Virus record (IMG/VR): IMGVR_UViG_3300008120_000016 | Location: 1-64,000 of that record | DNA: 64,000 nt | Reading direction: 5' to 3' (one strand) | DNA from: a virus | Part shown: positions 16,182 through 23,855 of the stretch, piece after piece | Numbering within the stretch: the first letter of the stretch is position 1 | Layout of the letters: each line of letters begins with the position of its first letter | Program-made: the position numbers and the translations under genes | Notes under the pieces: generated by a model | Seen by the model: the letters and a program-made list of their open reading frames with translations, nothing else | Database searches by the model: none | Told to the model about the DNA's origin: nothing

Positions 16182-16250
16182 TAAAGGAACCAAAACAGAA
16201 CAACGTGTGAAAATTGGATAGGTTGTGGGTTTAGGTTCCTTTTATTTTTG
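16181..16250 (+). other. Long hairpin beside parS
   Basis: ATAAAGGAACC pairs with GGTTCCTTTTAT (one bulge) across about 46 nt and is followed by TTTTTG. It could be a terminator of a transcript crossing parS, or a small RNA of its own. Confidence 0.5.
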
Positions 16251-16327
16251 TTTAGTTAAATGGTATAAGTAATTGATTTGTAGTGACGTGTATGAACGAT
16301 AGTCAAGCACACCGTAATATTTCAATA

Positions 16328-17375
16328 CCTTTATATATCAAATTTAACAAACTACAAATCGGATTAAATAGCTATAAATTTGCCAATCTTGCTTCTCTCT
16401 GTTCAGAAGGGTTTAATAGACGTATTAACCGTTGTAAATGACAGATATTCCGGTAAGTTCCCGGACGTAATAGGAAACAGTTGTTCCTATGTAGGCTGAT
16501 ATATCTGAATATATATCCGTTAAGTGATCTGTCCTATGATCTGGTCACCTTTTAAGTAAGGCGGTAGGGTAAACAGTCAAAACACTTAACGATAAGTATA
16601 CAGTTCAAACCTTCAGAGTTGTAAAATACTCACGGTGTATACGATAAGGGACTATGTCCTGAACTAATTGAACCGGCTGCTTATAGTCGTTAGGATAAAG
16701 TGGGTAACCACTATAAAGTGTGCAATGTTTAAACAAGCATTGTATGCACAGGGTTAAACCTGGCCGAGTAAGCATACGAGCAACACATTCAACGGAGATG
16801 TCTCTGAGAATGTACAGTCTTAGCATAGGCTGTTGAGTGAGAAATCACAATAGGAAAACTCGTAGTGATATGTGAAATGATTCCACCAAGAGTCAAATCA
16901 CGTTGATCAGATAGATGTTGCAGGGGTCTGGTAACAGGGTCCTCATCTATCCGTAGACTGGTAATCTACACTGGGATGTCGTGTACGTTTTGCTCAAAAG
17001 GCAGAAAGCACATTCTGACAACACATCCTGGATTATGCTATTGTTTAATTAATAACTAAATTAATTAAAGCAAAAGTTTGTCAGGTGTTTGTGTGAAACC
17101 ATCTTATCTGTATGAAATATGACAGCACAATGAGTACCGCAAGGAAAATTGTGAAATCTAGAGAGTATATCTAAGGAGCTGCAGGGATGTAGCTTGGAAC
17201 TATCCCGTTCACTTGGTAGAAATCAAAGTTTATGTAGCACAAACAAAGATCCTTCTGGAGAGAAGTCAAACACTGATGGTCCCATTTACAGGTTAGTAAT
17301 AACTTGTGTGTGTATGCAATGGTAACGTTGCTAAAATAATGGGAGGAAAGGTCAACACTCAGCCTTTTATTTACT
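16328..17375 (+). ncRNA. Large ornate structured RNA candidate
   Basis: About 1 kb without a credible gene, less AT-rich than its surroundings and dense in inverted repeats. Hairpins seen: 16410-16430, 16470-16490, a 9-bp long-range helix CGTTAAGTG/CACTTAACG (16518-16526 with 16583-16591), 16699-16712, 16723-16742, 16837-16848, 16910-16951, 16953-16969, 16974-17028, 17044-17069, 17184-17206, 17252-17265 and 17316-17331. Three have GUAA loops and one GAAA. A CCTTTATATATC element near 16328 could be the promoter. The style recalls the GOLLD and ROOL classes, often found in phages near tRNA genes. Strand and ends are inferred. Confidence 0.65.
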
Positions 17376-17404
17376 TTGTATTTCTAAATCCATAAATATA
17401 TACA

Positions 17405-17725
17405 ATGAAACAATTTTTCAATTTTAAAACGAAAAAAGAAGAAAATCCGTTAGAGAAAATTACAAGGTTTTTTATAAACCCTTATATGCCTCAAAACTAC
17501 AAGCTTCTTAAGCTTAAAGACAAGTATAAAGAAATACTTGCTCATGAAACACAGATAGTTACAGAAGATGGGTATATTCCGTGTGTTTCTTTTCCTATTG
17601 AGTATCTTGTAAATGATACAGCATTTATTGAATGGAGGTCAGATTATCAATTCATCATTAACAGTTCAATCTACTGTAAAATAGTATCAGATGACACTAT
17701 TCGTATTGATACAGTGAAATTCTAA
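17405..17725 (+). CDS. Hypothetical protein
   Basis: 106 residues: a basic N-terminus (FNFKTKKEENPLEK), then an aromatic-rich alpha/beta region. It is the first gene after the structured noncoding region and may be read from the same transcript. No family recognised. Confidence 0.65.
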   Translation: MKQFFNFKTKKEENPLEKITRFFINPYMPQNYKLLKLKDKYKEILAHETQIVTEDGYIPCVSFPIEYLVNDTAFIEWRSDYQFIINSSIYCKIVSDDTIRIDTVKF

Positions 17726-17743
17726 ACCATTAAATAAATAAGT

Positions 17744-17959
17744 ATGAATGCAAGAGAGTTTTTTTTGATGCTTCCTTATAAAATAAAGATCGAAATACTA
17801 AGATCTGCTATAAGAGAAGATTTCCCAGTCTTTATTGGTTTGTCACGTTATGCACTAGAAGCACCTCTCAGTGAGGGTGGTATAGAAACAGAAGTGATCC
17901 AAGCTATTGAAGAAGAGTATAACCTGTACATGGAGGGTGCAAAAATGAGCTCTGAGTAA
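17744..17959 (+). CDS. Small hypothetical protein
   Basis: 71 residues, helical, acidic C-terminal half. It starts 19 bp after the preceding stop and is followed by an inverted repeat and terminator. Function unknown. Confidence 0.6.
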   Translation: MNAREFFLMLPYKIKIEILRSAIREDFPVFIGLSRYALEAPLSEGGIETEVIQAIEEEYNLYMEGAKMSSE

Positions 17960-17987
17960 TACCATAATATTATTAAGGTATTACTAT

Positions 17988-18017
17988 AGAGCTCAAATTT
18001 GAGCCCTACTATTTTTT
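17988..18017 (+). terminator. Terminator with palindromic stem
   Basis: GAGCTCAAATTTGAGC forms a 7-8 bp stem followed by a T-rich stretch. Just upstream a second inverted repeat TAATACC/GGTATTA spans the preceding stop codon. Confidence 0.65.
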
Positions 18018-18031
18018 AATCTTTAAATTGT

Positions 18032-18304
18032 TTGCAAATGCAAAACGAATTATTAATTATGCTAGCAACAGCTATGCCAAAAGAGTTATTATTTGAAAAA
18101 ATAGAAGAAGCTATTGCTGAATACAAAGAAGCAAAGCTATTAGGTAAAAATCTTGACGAAGCTGAAAAATCTATTGGGTTTGCTTGTCACCTGATGATTA
18201 TGAACTTAATCACAAAAGGAGAATTATCTGGTTCATTAGATGTGATCAACAAGATAAAAGAGATGAAACAAAGAGATGATTTTTTTAAAATGGATAAAAA
18301 CTGA
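18032..18304 (+). CDS. Small helical hypothetical protein
   Basis: 90 residues, nearly all helical, with an acidic centre and K/M/D-rich tail. It leads a small operon of four genes up to the ParB-like gene. No domain recognised. Confidence 0.6.
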   Translation: MQMQNELLIMLATAMPKELLFEKIEEAIAEYKEAKLLGKNLDEAEKSIGFACHLMIMNLITKGELSGSLDVINKIKEMKQRDDFFKMDKN

Positions 18305-18309
18305 TTATA

Positions 18310-18534
18310 ATGGAAAAATTAATTCGATTTTCAATCTTATCATTAACCTACCTTACATTGTTAATACTATTCTATTGTGCAATTCCTACTGTTAGTTGGA
18401 TTTTTGGGGGAGAATTTCTCTCAGTAGCACAGCACCCTATGCATGTGCTATTTGTAGGTGTGCTTTTAATAGTAATGCTCGGTGTAATATTCTCAGAGTG
18501 TTTTGATTCTAATTTTCGTAGTAAAAAAAGTTAA
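18310..18534 (+). CDS. Small membrane protein, two TM segments
   Basis: 74 residues with hydrophobic helices at about 9-30 and 44-63 and a basic C-terminus (R-S-K-K-S). Five bases follow the previous stop. Likely an inner-membrane protein; role unknown. Confidence 0.65.
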   Translation: MEKLIRFSILSLTYLTLLILFYCAIPTVSWIFGGEFLSVAQHPMHVLFVGVLLIVMLGVIFSECFDSNFRSKKS

Positions 18535-18537
18535 ATT

Positions 18538-18684
18538 ATGGAAGATCAACACAAATTAGAACCACCACCTGAGCAAATTAACATTGAAACAGGTAAGAAA
18601 ATGTGGGTAATTGATGGTTATAAAATCTGGGCTCGTACATATCAAGAAGCCTTAGAGTTATTACCAATGATTCAATCATTTTAA
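18538..18684 (+). CDS. Short hypothetical protein
   Basis: 48 residues beginning MEDQHKLEPPPEQ and ending MIQSF. It starts three bases after the preceding stop, which supports it as a gene. The W-V-I-D-G-Y-K-I-W segment is reminiscent of small beta-hairpin phage peptides. Function unknown. Confidence 0.5.
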   Translation: MEDQHKLEPPPEQINIETGKKMWVIDGYKIWARTYQEALELLPMIQSF

Positions 18685-18685
18685 A

Positions 18686-18865
18686 ATGTGCAGTATAATG
18701 CAAAAAATTAAAAAAATTCTCTTCGGAGAAAGAATTAAGGGGGAAAAACTTCCCCCTTTTAAACCATTGAAAGAAAGACCAATGGACGAAAAAGATTTTT
18801 ACAAATGGTGCAAAGAATTTAATGTATCGTCAAGATCAAATCGTAAACCAATTTATTTAAACTAA
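18686..18865 (+). CDS. Short basic hypothetical protein
   Basis: 59 residues from 18686, or 55 from the second Met at 18698. Basic N-terminal half (K-K-I-L-F-G-E-R), then D-F-Y-K-W-C-K-E-F. It sits directly between its operon neighbours. No domain recognised. Confidence 0.5.
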   Translation: MCSIMQKIKKILFGERIKGEKLPPFKPLKERPMDEKDFYKWCKEFNVSSRSNRKPIYLN

Positions 18866-18877
18866 AACAAACCAGAA

Positions 18878-19654
18878 ATGGCTACAAAAATTGCTACAGC
18901 AAAACAGTTTTACAAAGAAGCATTAAAAAATATTAAATGGCTTTCTTTAACAGGTAATATTAAATTTAATTACCTGGCAGGTATTAACAGAGCTATTAAT
19001 CCTGGTCAAGTGACTAAGCTTGCTAAATCATTAGAAATGATGGGTATTATTAGACCTGTTGTTATAGCCGAATTATCATTTGTAAATGGTAAATTGTCTA
19101 AATACATAATAGACGGTCAGCATATTTTTAACGCATTGATTAGACTTGGTTGGGAAATACCATATGTTATTATTAAAGTGGATAGTAAACAAGATCTTGT
19201 AGAGAAAATAGCAATGTTAAATGCTAGTTCTAAAACATGGAGTATGCAAGATTATGTAACTGCCTGGTCAAGCTTAAAAGAAGATTATGTAAAGCTAAAT
19301 CATTATTTTCAAGTGTATGATTTAGAAATAACAGAACTTGCTGCCATTCTTATGGGTAATATAAGAGGTGGTGGTAACATAACAAAAATTCTTAAGGCAG
19401 GTGAGTTTAGAATTATTAATGAGCAAAAAAACGTAGGTATTCTTAACAATCTTACAGACATGCTCAAGGTGGTACCAAGAATGAACAGATTTGAAAACAG
19501 ATATGCTGTTAAAGAGTATGTTAAATTCTTGAGATCTACACCTAAATATGATCATAAAGTATTTTTAGCAAAGCTTTCTAAAAACAAAGAAAAGTTTATT
19601 CTTGCTACACAAGAAGAAGGTAAACTTTCTGAACTCTTTGAAAAGCTTTCTTAA
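18878..19654 (+). CDS. ParB/Srx-like protein
   Basis: 258 residues. Residues 20-110 read as the ParB/Srx N-terminal fold: a basic start, the helix VTKLAKSLEMMGIIRPVVIAE (44-64, split across helix and strand), then Y-I-I-D-G-Q-H (76-82), where DGQH takes the place of the G-E-R-R box of canonical CTP-binding ParB. The helical part from about 130 to 190 may hold a helix-turn-helix. With an exact parS in the same region, a partition or DNA-marking role is attractive. The changed box leaves CTPase activity uncertain, and it could be a ParB-fold regulator. Confidence 0.7.
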   Translation: MATKIATAKQFYKEALKNIKWLSLTGNIKFNYLAGINRAINPGQVTKLAKSLEMMGIIRPVVIAELSFVNGKLSKYIIDGQHIFNALIRLGWEIPYVIIKVDSKQDLVEKIAMLNASSKTWSMQDYVTAWSSLKEDYVKLNHYFQVYDLEITELAAILMGNIRGGGNITKILKAGEFRIINEQKNVGILNNLTDMLKVVPRMNRFENRYAVKEYVKFLRSTPKYDHKVFLAKLSKNKEKFILATQEEGKLSELFEKLS

Positions 19655-19655
19655 G

Positions 19656-19938
19656 AAGCTGAGGCTAGCGTTGGTTAGAACCTACATATGTTCATGACTT
19701 TGTAGGATTGGGGGGCACATTCTTGCCCTAAGCGATTAGAAATTAGGACTGATCACCCATGAGTGTGTGCTAGACAGGATTCTAGCTAATCAGGGATGAA
19801 ACCTTGTAATGGTGGATAATCAACCACTCCCAAGCCTGGGTTGCATTTATGCGTATACTACCATATGTAGGGATTTAATCTGCTACAATTGACTAGTTAC
19901 TGGGTATCACAAGAGGTGGGTTAAGCCTCTTTTTTTAA
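19656..19938 (+). ncRNA. Structured noncoding RNA candidate
   Basis: 283 bp with no ORF, between the ParB-like and HTH genes. Hairpins include CCTACA/TGTAGG (19681-19706), GGGCA/TGCCC just after, CTAGA/TCTAG (19770-19785), GTGG/CCAC and CCCA/TGGG, ending in a terminator AGAGG/CCTCT with seven T (19912-19938). It looks like a discrete, terminated small RNA. No known family was recognised. Confidence 0.55.
19912..19938 (+). terminator. Terminator of structured RNA
   Basis: AGAGG...CCTCT stem with a 9-nt loop followed by a run of T, ten bases before the next start. Confidence 0.7.
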
Positions 19939-19947
19939 TTTTGTTAT

Positions 19948-20226
19948 ATGAAGAATCCAAGACTCAAAGGAGGATATGGTATGGTAACAAGCAATGTTCT
20001 TAGAAACCCGGACATTTCCTTAAGAGACAAAGGACTCTATTCATATTTAGCTACATATGCAAATTCTGATAATATACTAACAGTTAGTATAAACAGAGCA
20101 GCAAATGAATGCGGTGTTGATGAATCTACTATAAAAAGAATCCTTGACAGTTTAAAGAAACAAGGAATAATTATCCGTGAACAAAGAGAACAAGGTAAAA
20201 GTTACAAAACCACACTTGTAAAATAA
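19948..20226 (+). CDS. Helix-turn-helix protein
   Basis: 92 residues. The segment from about 28 to 78 (LRDKGLYSYLATY, then N-R-A-A-N-E-C-G-V-D-E-S-T-I-K-R-I-L) is a clear winged-helix/helix-turn-helix as in replication initiators and GntR-like regulators, followed by a basic wing. It probably binds DNA near this RNA-rich region. Both flanks are structured noncoding DNA. Confidence 0.75.
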   Translation: MKNPRLKGGYGMVTSNVLRNPDISLRDKGLYSYLATYANSDNILTVSINRAANECGVDESTIKRILDSLKKQGIIIREQREQGKSYKTTLVK

Positions 20227-20535
20227 TTATGTAAACTTACACTATAGGTTTGCATGGACTTCCCTATTTGTATATACTATAGTATGATACTATTAGGTTC
20301 TCAGTCCACACCTTATTTATCTGACGTCAGGAGCCTATAGAGTATTAACGTGAAGCAACAGATGTACTATGACCAGCTAGTAGTGTCCCTGACATGATCA
20401 ATTAGGCCTGGGAAAACACGAAGACTCAGTAATTATGGGATCTATCGCAGACAACTTAGAACTATAGTCCCTGATGTGGATAAATTTGGTAATATTGTGG
20501 ATTTTTACATAAATTTGGTATTAAAACCAATTATT
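20227..20535 (+). ncRNA. Second structured noncoding segment
   Basis: About 300 bp between two small genes with several inverted repeats: TGGACT/AGTCCA, the 12-bp palindrome ATACTATAGTAT, CTGACGTCAG, a stem GGGA-CTAT/ATAG-TCCC near 20440-20475, and TTGGTA/ACCAA close to the next start. No convincing ORF crosses it. It may be another small RNA or the leader of the next gene. Confidence 0.45.
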
Positions 20536-20676
20536 ATGTACAAAAGAGTAGCACGAAACATCAGTAAAGAAGGAAATTCTTACAGAGTTCGTTATCAAAA
20601 AAATGGTAAACGATTTTCAAAGTTCTTTTCTAAAAGAACAGAAGCAATAGCTTATAAGAAAAAAGTTATTGGTTGA
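20536..20676 (+). CDS. Small AP2/arm-binding-like protein
   Basis: 46 residues from the ATG at 20536 (a longer frame opens at 20476). The three-strand pattern ISKEGNSYRVRYQ, K-N-G-K-R-F-S-K-F-F, then helix R-T-E-A-I-A-Y-K-K resembles the AP2 or integrase arm-binding domain, which binds DNA through a small beta sheet. It is too short to be an integrase and none follows. It lies 11 bp upstream of tRNA-Ile. Confidence 0.6.
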   Translation: MYKRVARNISKEGNSYRVRYQKNGKRFSKFFSKRTEAIAYKKKVIG

Positions 20677-20687
20677 AATTGTTTAGA

Positions 20688-20762
20688 AGTCAAGTAGCTC
20701 AGTTTGGTCAGAGCATCCGTCTGATACGCGGAGGGTCATAGGTTCAAATCCTGTCTTGACTA
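20688..20762 (+). tRNA. tRNA-Ile (GAT)
   Basis: Plus-strand cloverleaf: acceptor AGTCAAG/CTTGACT, a D arm with GGT, anticodon loop CTGATAC giving GAT, and a T arm with TTCAAAT. CCA is not encoded. It is followed after 6 bp by the tmRNA, so both are probably cut from one precursor. Confidence 0.95.
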
Positions 20763-20768
20763 CAAACT

Positions 20769-21176
20769 GGGGGTGCCCGGTATTGACAGCAAATGGAAGG
20801 TAAGCACACACGCAGAGGTAAGGGTCTATTCCTCTATAATCAATGATTCAAATTTTAAGCGACAACACAACTGTTGAACTTTCTGACTACACTTTCGAAT
20901 CTCTGCTTGCAGAACTCGAAACTTCTGAGCTTGAATTAGCTTAAGTTAGGCGAGGAGCTATCCTGGGAACAGAAAATAGCACATAGTTTTCCTGATTTTG
21001 TCCTTGTGACATAAAACTTAATAGAAAATCAGGTGGTGGAGCTGTTCTAGCTGGTTTGCTAGTTCCTCATACGGTGCAAAATGTTTGGGATCTTTCCAGC
21101 ATTTAGTACTAAGCGTGTGATACGTTGTGTTTATTGTTTCTTTGTTTGGACAGGGGTTCGACTCCCCTCACCTCCA
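20769..21176 (+). ncRNA. ssrA: tmRNA
   Basis: The 5' end GGGGGTGCCCGGTATTGACAGC-like start (20769 on) pairs as an acceptor with CACCTCC (21169-21175). The T arm is AGGGG-TTCGACT-CCCCT. Between lie a tag-like frame and pseudoknot-type inverted repeats such as CTGATTTT/AAAATCAG. The tag frame consistent with a terminal TAA begins about 20861 (S-D-N-T-T-V-E-L) and ends E-L-E-L-A, about 28 residues, longer than the roughly 10-residue host tag. tmRNA rescues stalled ribosomes with SmpB. The resume codon is inferred. Confidence 0.9.
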
Positions 21177-21202
21177 CTGGTGTTTTCCGTCAAGCTAAGA
21201 AT

Positions 21203-21232
21203 ATCCTGATGTTTCTACATTGGGATTTTTTT
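21203..21232 (+). terminator. Terminator after tmRNA
   Basis: ATCCTGATGT/ACATTGGGAT gives a 10-bp stem with two wobble pairs, then seven T. Ends the tRNA-tmRNA transcript. Confidence 0.8.
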
Positions 21233-21243
21233 AATTTTATATT

Positions 21244-21588
21244 ATGAAAAGTAAAAAATATCTTGAAGAAGAGAAAGGTGTAGGTACACCTAATAAAAAA
21301 TCTAAAGATTGGATTATAGAATATAAATGGAAATCTTTAGAAGAATATAACAAATACCCTAAAATGTGGTATAGAACTGATGTATATTCAGAAGATTGGA
21401 GACCTATTAAGTATAGTAATAAATTTCATACTTCTAAATCTGCTATACAATCAATAGACCAATTTATGAAAGTAGCTCAGTCTTATCATAAAAATGATTT
21501 ACTCACTGGTTTTTATGATGATAGGTTTGGTAAAGAATATAGAGTGAGAAATATTAAAACAAAAGAAATTATTAATTACCTAATTTAA
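21244..21588 (+). CDS. Hypothetical protein
   Basis: 114 residues, K/Y-rich, with W-I-I-E-Y-K-W-K-S and W-Y-R-T-D segments. First gene of the long rightward small-gene block. Function unknown. Confidence 0.65.
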   Translation: MKSKKYLEEEKGVGTPNKKSKDWIIEYKWKSLEEYNKYPKMWYRTDVYSEDWRPIKYSNKFHTSKSAIQSIDQFMKVAQSYHKNDLLTGFYDDRFGKEYRVRNIKTKEIINYLI

Positions 21589-21593
21589 ATTTT

Positions 21594-21785
21594 ATGACTG
21601 TAAAAATTGATACTTCAAAAATAAATAGAGTAGAAATTATTAATCACGCAAAAAATAACCATTCTATTGGAAGGTTATTAACTTTGTATAAAGAACTATC
21701 TGATTTTGATAATATTGAAATTAGTATTCAAGATGACGGTAGAACTATGAAAATATTTTTAGATTCTCAAGAAAAAGAAAAATAA
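21594..21785 (+). CDS. Small hypothetical protein
   Basis: 63 residues with a short alpha/beta composition and K-rich tail. It starts five bases after its neighbour. No domain recognised. Confidence 0.55.
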   Translation: MTVKIDTSKINRVEIINHAKNNHSIGRLLTLYKELSDFDNIEISIQDDGRTMKIFLDSQEKEK

Positions 21786-21788
21786 ATT

Positions 21789-21905
21789 ATGCAATACATA
21801 TTATTAGGATTGATGGTAACAGCGGCTGTAGTAGTTGTTGTAGGACTTGTAATGTATTTTGCACAAGAATTAAATAATTATGGAAAACGAAAATCCAAAA
21901 CTTGA
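21789..21905 (+). CDS. Single-pass membrane peptide
   Basis: 38 residues: MQYILLGLMVTAAVVVVVGL forms one transmembrane helix, followed by a polar basic tail. It starts three bases after a stop and overlaps the next gene by 26 bp. The phage may make a small membrane effector here; not assigned. Confidence 0.5.
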   Translation: MQYILLGLMVTAAVVVVVGLVMYFAQELNNYGKRKSKT

Positions 21906-22110
21906 AAAAGCAACATTTGAATTTAGTCAAGAAGGTAATTGTGTAGATGGTGGCATGGAAGAACTTACTATTAGATGCGAGTCTTCGCTAGGAGTTGATA
22001 ATGATGAAGGTTGTTTCTATGTTTTAGAAACAGAAAGATGGTCTATTGATTCTGCAAAAGATTTACAGAAACTATTTGATAGAATCAGTAGTATACTTCC
22101 GAAAAAGTAA
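21880..22110 (+). CDS. Small acidic hypothetical protein
   Basis: 76 residues, acidic and beta-rich, with E-L-T-I-R-C and a C-terminal helix L-Q-K-L-F-D-R-I. Its start lies inside the preceding peptide gene. Function unknown. Confidence 0.55.
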   Translation: MENENPKLEKATFEFSQEGNCVDGGMEELTIRCESSLGVDNDEGCFYVLETERWSIDSAKDLQKLFDRISSILPKK

Positions 22111-22112
22111 AT

Positions 22113-22174
22113 AATGTACCTTATAGGGTACAAAATGAGCCAAAATGAGTAATATAATACCTGTTAGGGTATAA
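22113..22174 (+). repeat. Two similar short hairpins before a gene
   Basis: TACCTTATAGGGTA (22117-22130 region) and ATACCTGTTAGGGTAT (22158-22173 region) are each small hairpins followed by AAAAT. They lie in the 75-bp gap before 22186 and could be operators or leader structures. Confidence 0.45.
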
Positions 22175-22185
22175 AATAAAATCAA

Positions 22186-22842
22186 ATGAAAGTGAATAAA
22201 AAAAGTAAATTCTATTTTCCCAAACCATTCAAAGAAGAAGTAATTAATTTCTTTAAATCACTACTTTTTTGGAGAGGTAGAAAGAAAGGTATAATTCACA
22301 CTATGGATATTAAATGGCATCATTTAAGAGCTGTGTTTTTTCCTAAAAACTTCCACGAGAAATATCATTATCTTGGATCTATTCCTTGGAAAGAAGATAG
22401 TGATTTATTTTTAGCTATGGAACCATTAGTAATATTTATGGATCATAAAGCTAAGCCTTGGTGGTGTCCAAGATGGGTGCTTAGGTTTTTACATTTGTTT
22501 GGTAATGATAACAGTATTGTAAGAGTGAGAAATAGAACCCTTGCTAATGTTAGTGATAAGTTAACTAAAGGACTTATGATTGTTGACTATAAAACTAAAT
22601 GGCAATGGTATGATCTTAGAATTAGTATCTATGGAACTGAACAAATGCATTGGTTAGCTGATGCAATAGAAGAAAAGTTTTATAAAGATGGTAGAAGAGA
22701 AGATATTTATTTAAAAATAAAACAACTTGATCCTACTACAAAGTTTTCTGTAGGTAATACATTTGATTCATTAAACAATGAACTTGAAAGACTTGAAGAA
22801 CTTCAAGAAAATAAAAAGATAAGAACAAATGAAAATTATTAA
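22186..22842 (+). CDS. Hypothetical protein, W/H/K-rich
   Basis: 218 residues, strongly basic in the first half with many W and H (K-W-H-H-L-R, P-W-W-C-P-R-W), then a helical acidic tail. No signal peptide or TM segment is evident. Conserved-looking but unrecognised. Confidence 0.65.
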   Translation: MKVNKKSKFYFPKPFKEEVINFFKSLLFWRGRKKGIIHTMDIKWHHLRAVFFPKNFHEKYHYLGSIPWKEDSDLFLAMEPLVIFMDHKAKPWWCPRWVLRFLHLFGNDNSIVRVRNRTLANVSDKLTKGLMIVDYKTKWQWYDLRISIYGTEQMHWLADAIEEKFYKDGRREDIYLKIKQLDPTTKFSVGNTFDSLNNELERLEELQENKKIRTNENY

Positions 22843-22845
22843 TTT

Positions 22846-23043
22846 ATGCCAGATATTACTATGTGCAATGGTAATGATTGCCCACTAAAAGAAAATTGTT
22901 ATAGATATAAGGCTAAACCTAGTGAATTTAGACAATCATATTTCATACACCCACCGTATGATAAACAAAAAAATGAATGTCATAGTTTTTGGGATATGGA
23001 TTTATATTTTAAAATTAAAAAAGAAAATAATAATCATGAATAA
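22846..23043 (+). CDS. Small Cys-rich protein
   Basis: 65 residues with C-N-G-N-D-C, C-Y-R-Y and a later C-H, arranged like a small zinc-binding protein of the C-x4-C type. It overlaps the next start (23036) by 8 bp. Possibly a phage zinc-finger regulator. Confidence 0.55.
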   Translation: MPDITMCNGNDCPLKENCYRYKAKPSEFRQSYFIHPPYDKQKNECHSFWDMDLYFKIKKENNNHE

Positions 23044-23584
23044 TGAATATTTAATTGAAGAGTTCAAAAAAGATCATATTGAACATGTATTAAATTACAT
23101 AAAAGAATCAGGTGGAATATTTCCTCATCTCACTGTATTAGCAGATATGAAAGATCCACAAAATGAAGATGAAGAAAAGCCAGCTATTATTCATATACCA
23201 ATTCCTAATGAATATATGGAATCTGGATTAAGAAAGCAGATTTTTGTAGATGAAGTAGTTCCTAAAATATTTGATGAAATAAAAAGCAGATTTATTGGCA
23301 GAGCTGTAGTATTTACTTCAGAAGCTTGGATGAGAAGTTCTCAAAAAGAAGATATTTCTGATTTTGAATATGAAGCACTACCTAAAAAAGAAATACTTTT
23401 GATTACAATTGATACTGAAGAAGGATCTGAGTTTTTAAATTATGAAATCATAAGAGAAGGAAAACAAGTGAATTCTGATGGAGATTTTACAGATAAAGTT
23501 AGACTTGAGAAAATGGAAAGTTTAAATGAAATGAAAGCTTTACAAGGTAGATTTAGTAATTTGTTTACCAAATTAAAAGATTGA
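23036..23584 (+). CDS. Hypothetical protein
   Basis: 182 residues from the ATG at 23036 (MNNEYLIEEF). A longer frame from 22922 would overlap the Cys-rich gene heavily, so the internal start is preferred. The protein has I-P-I-P-N-E-Y and T-I-D-T-E-E-G segments and a helical tail. Role unknown. Confidence 0.65.
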   Translation: MNNEYLIEEFKKDHIEHVLNYIKESGGIFPHLTVLADMKDPQNEDEEKPAIIHIPIPNEYMESGLRKQIFVDEVVPKIFDEIKSRFIGRAVVFTSEAWMRSSQKEDISDFEYEALPKKEILLITIDTEEGSEFLNYEIIREGKQVNSDGDFTDKVRLEKMESLNEMKALQGRFSNLFTKLKD

Positions 23585-23587
23585 GAT

Positions 23588-23770
23588 ATGGGAATATTTA
23601 ATTTTAAAAAAGATAATGAAAAAGAGAAATTGGAAAAAGAAATATCTTTTTTAAAAAGTGAATTGGAAAATTGTGATAAGAAGCTAAAAGAAAAGCAAGA
23701 GCATATCAATAAAACCAATGCTTTTTGGAAAAAGAAACTTTATCAAAAGTCTCAAGAAAGTAAAAAATAA
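23588..23770 (+). CDS. Short coiled-coil protein
   Basis: 60 residues, almost all charged heptads (E-K-E-K-L-E-K-E and following) forming one coiled coil. Starts three bases after the previous stop. Likely oligomeric; function unknown. Confidence 0.6.
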   Translation: MGIFNFKKDNEKEKLEKEISFLKSELENCDKKLKEKQEHINKTNAFWKKKLYQKSQESKK

Positions 23771-23816
23771 TTATAGCTCTATAATCCGTTAATATAGATA
23801 AACTGTAAAAGTTTAT

Positions 23817-23850
23817 AGTTAATATATGTTAGTTTTATATTATTAACTAT
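23817..23850. repeat. Inverted repeat, possible operator
   Basis: TAGTTAATA and TATTAACTA are exact reverse complements, 16 bp apart, in the 85-bp gap directly before the gene at 23856. A dimeric regulator could bind here. Confidence 0.5.
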
Positions 23851-23855
23851 AAATA

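Noticed and set aside
16605-16826. Minus-strand 73-residue ORF within the structured region
   Set aside because: It lies inside the hairpin-rich noncoding stretch, has no neighbour support or motif, and its codons look incidental.
20476-20535. N-terminal extension of the AP2-like ORF to the upstream ATG
   Set aside because: The extension falls in a palindrome-rich noncoding segment and adds residues unlike the AP2 fold; the ATG at 20536 fits better.
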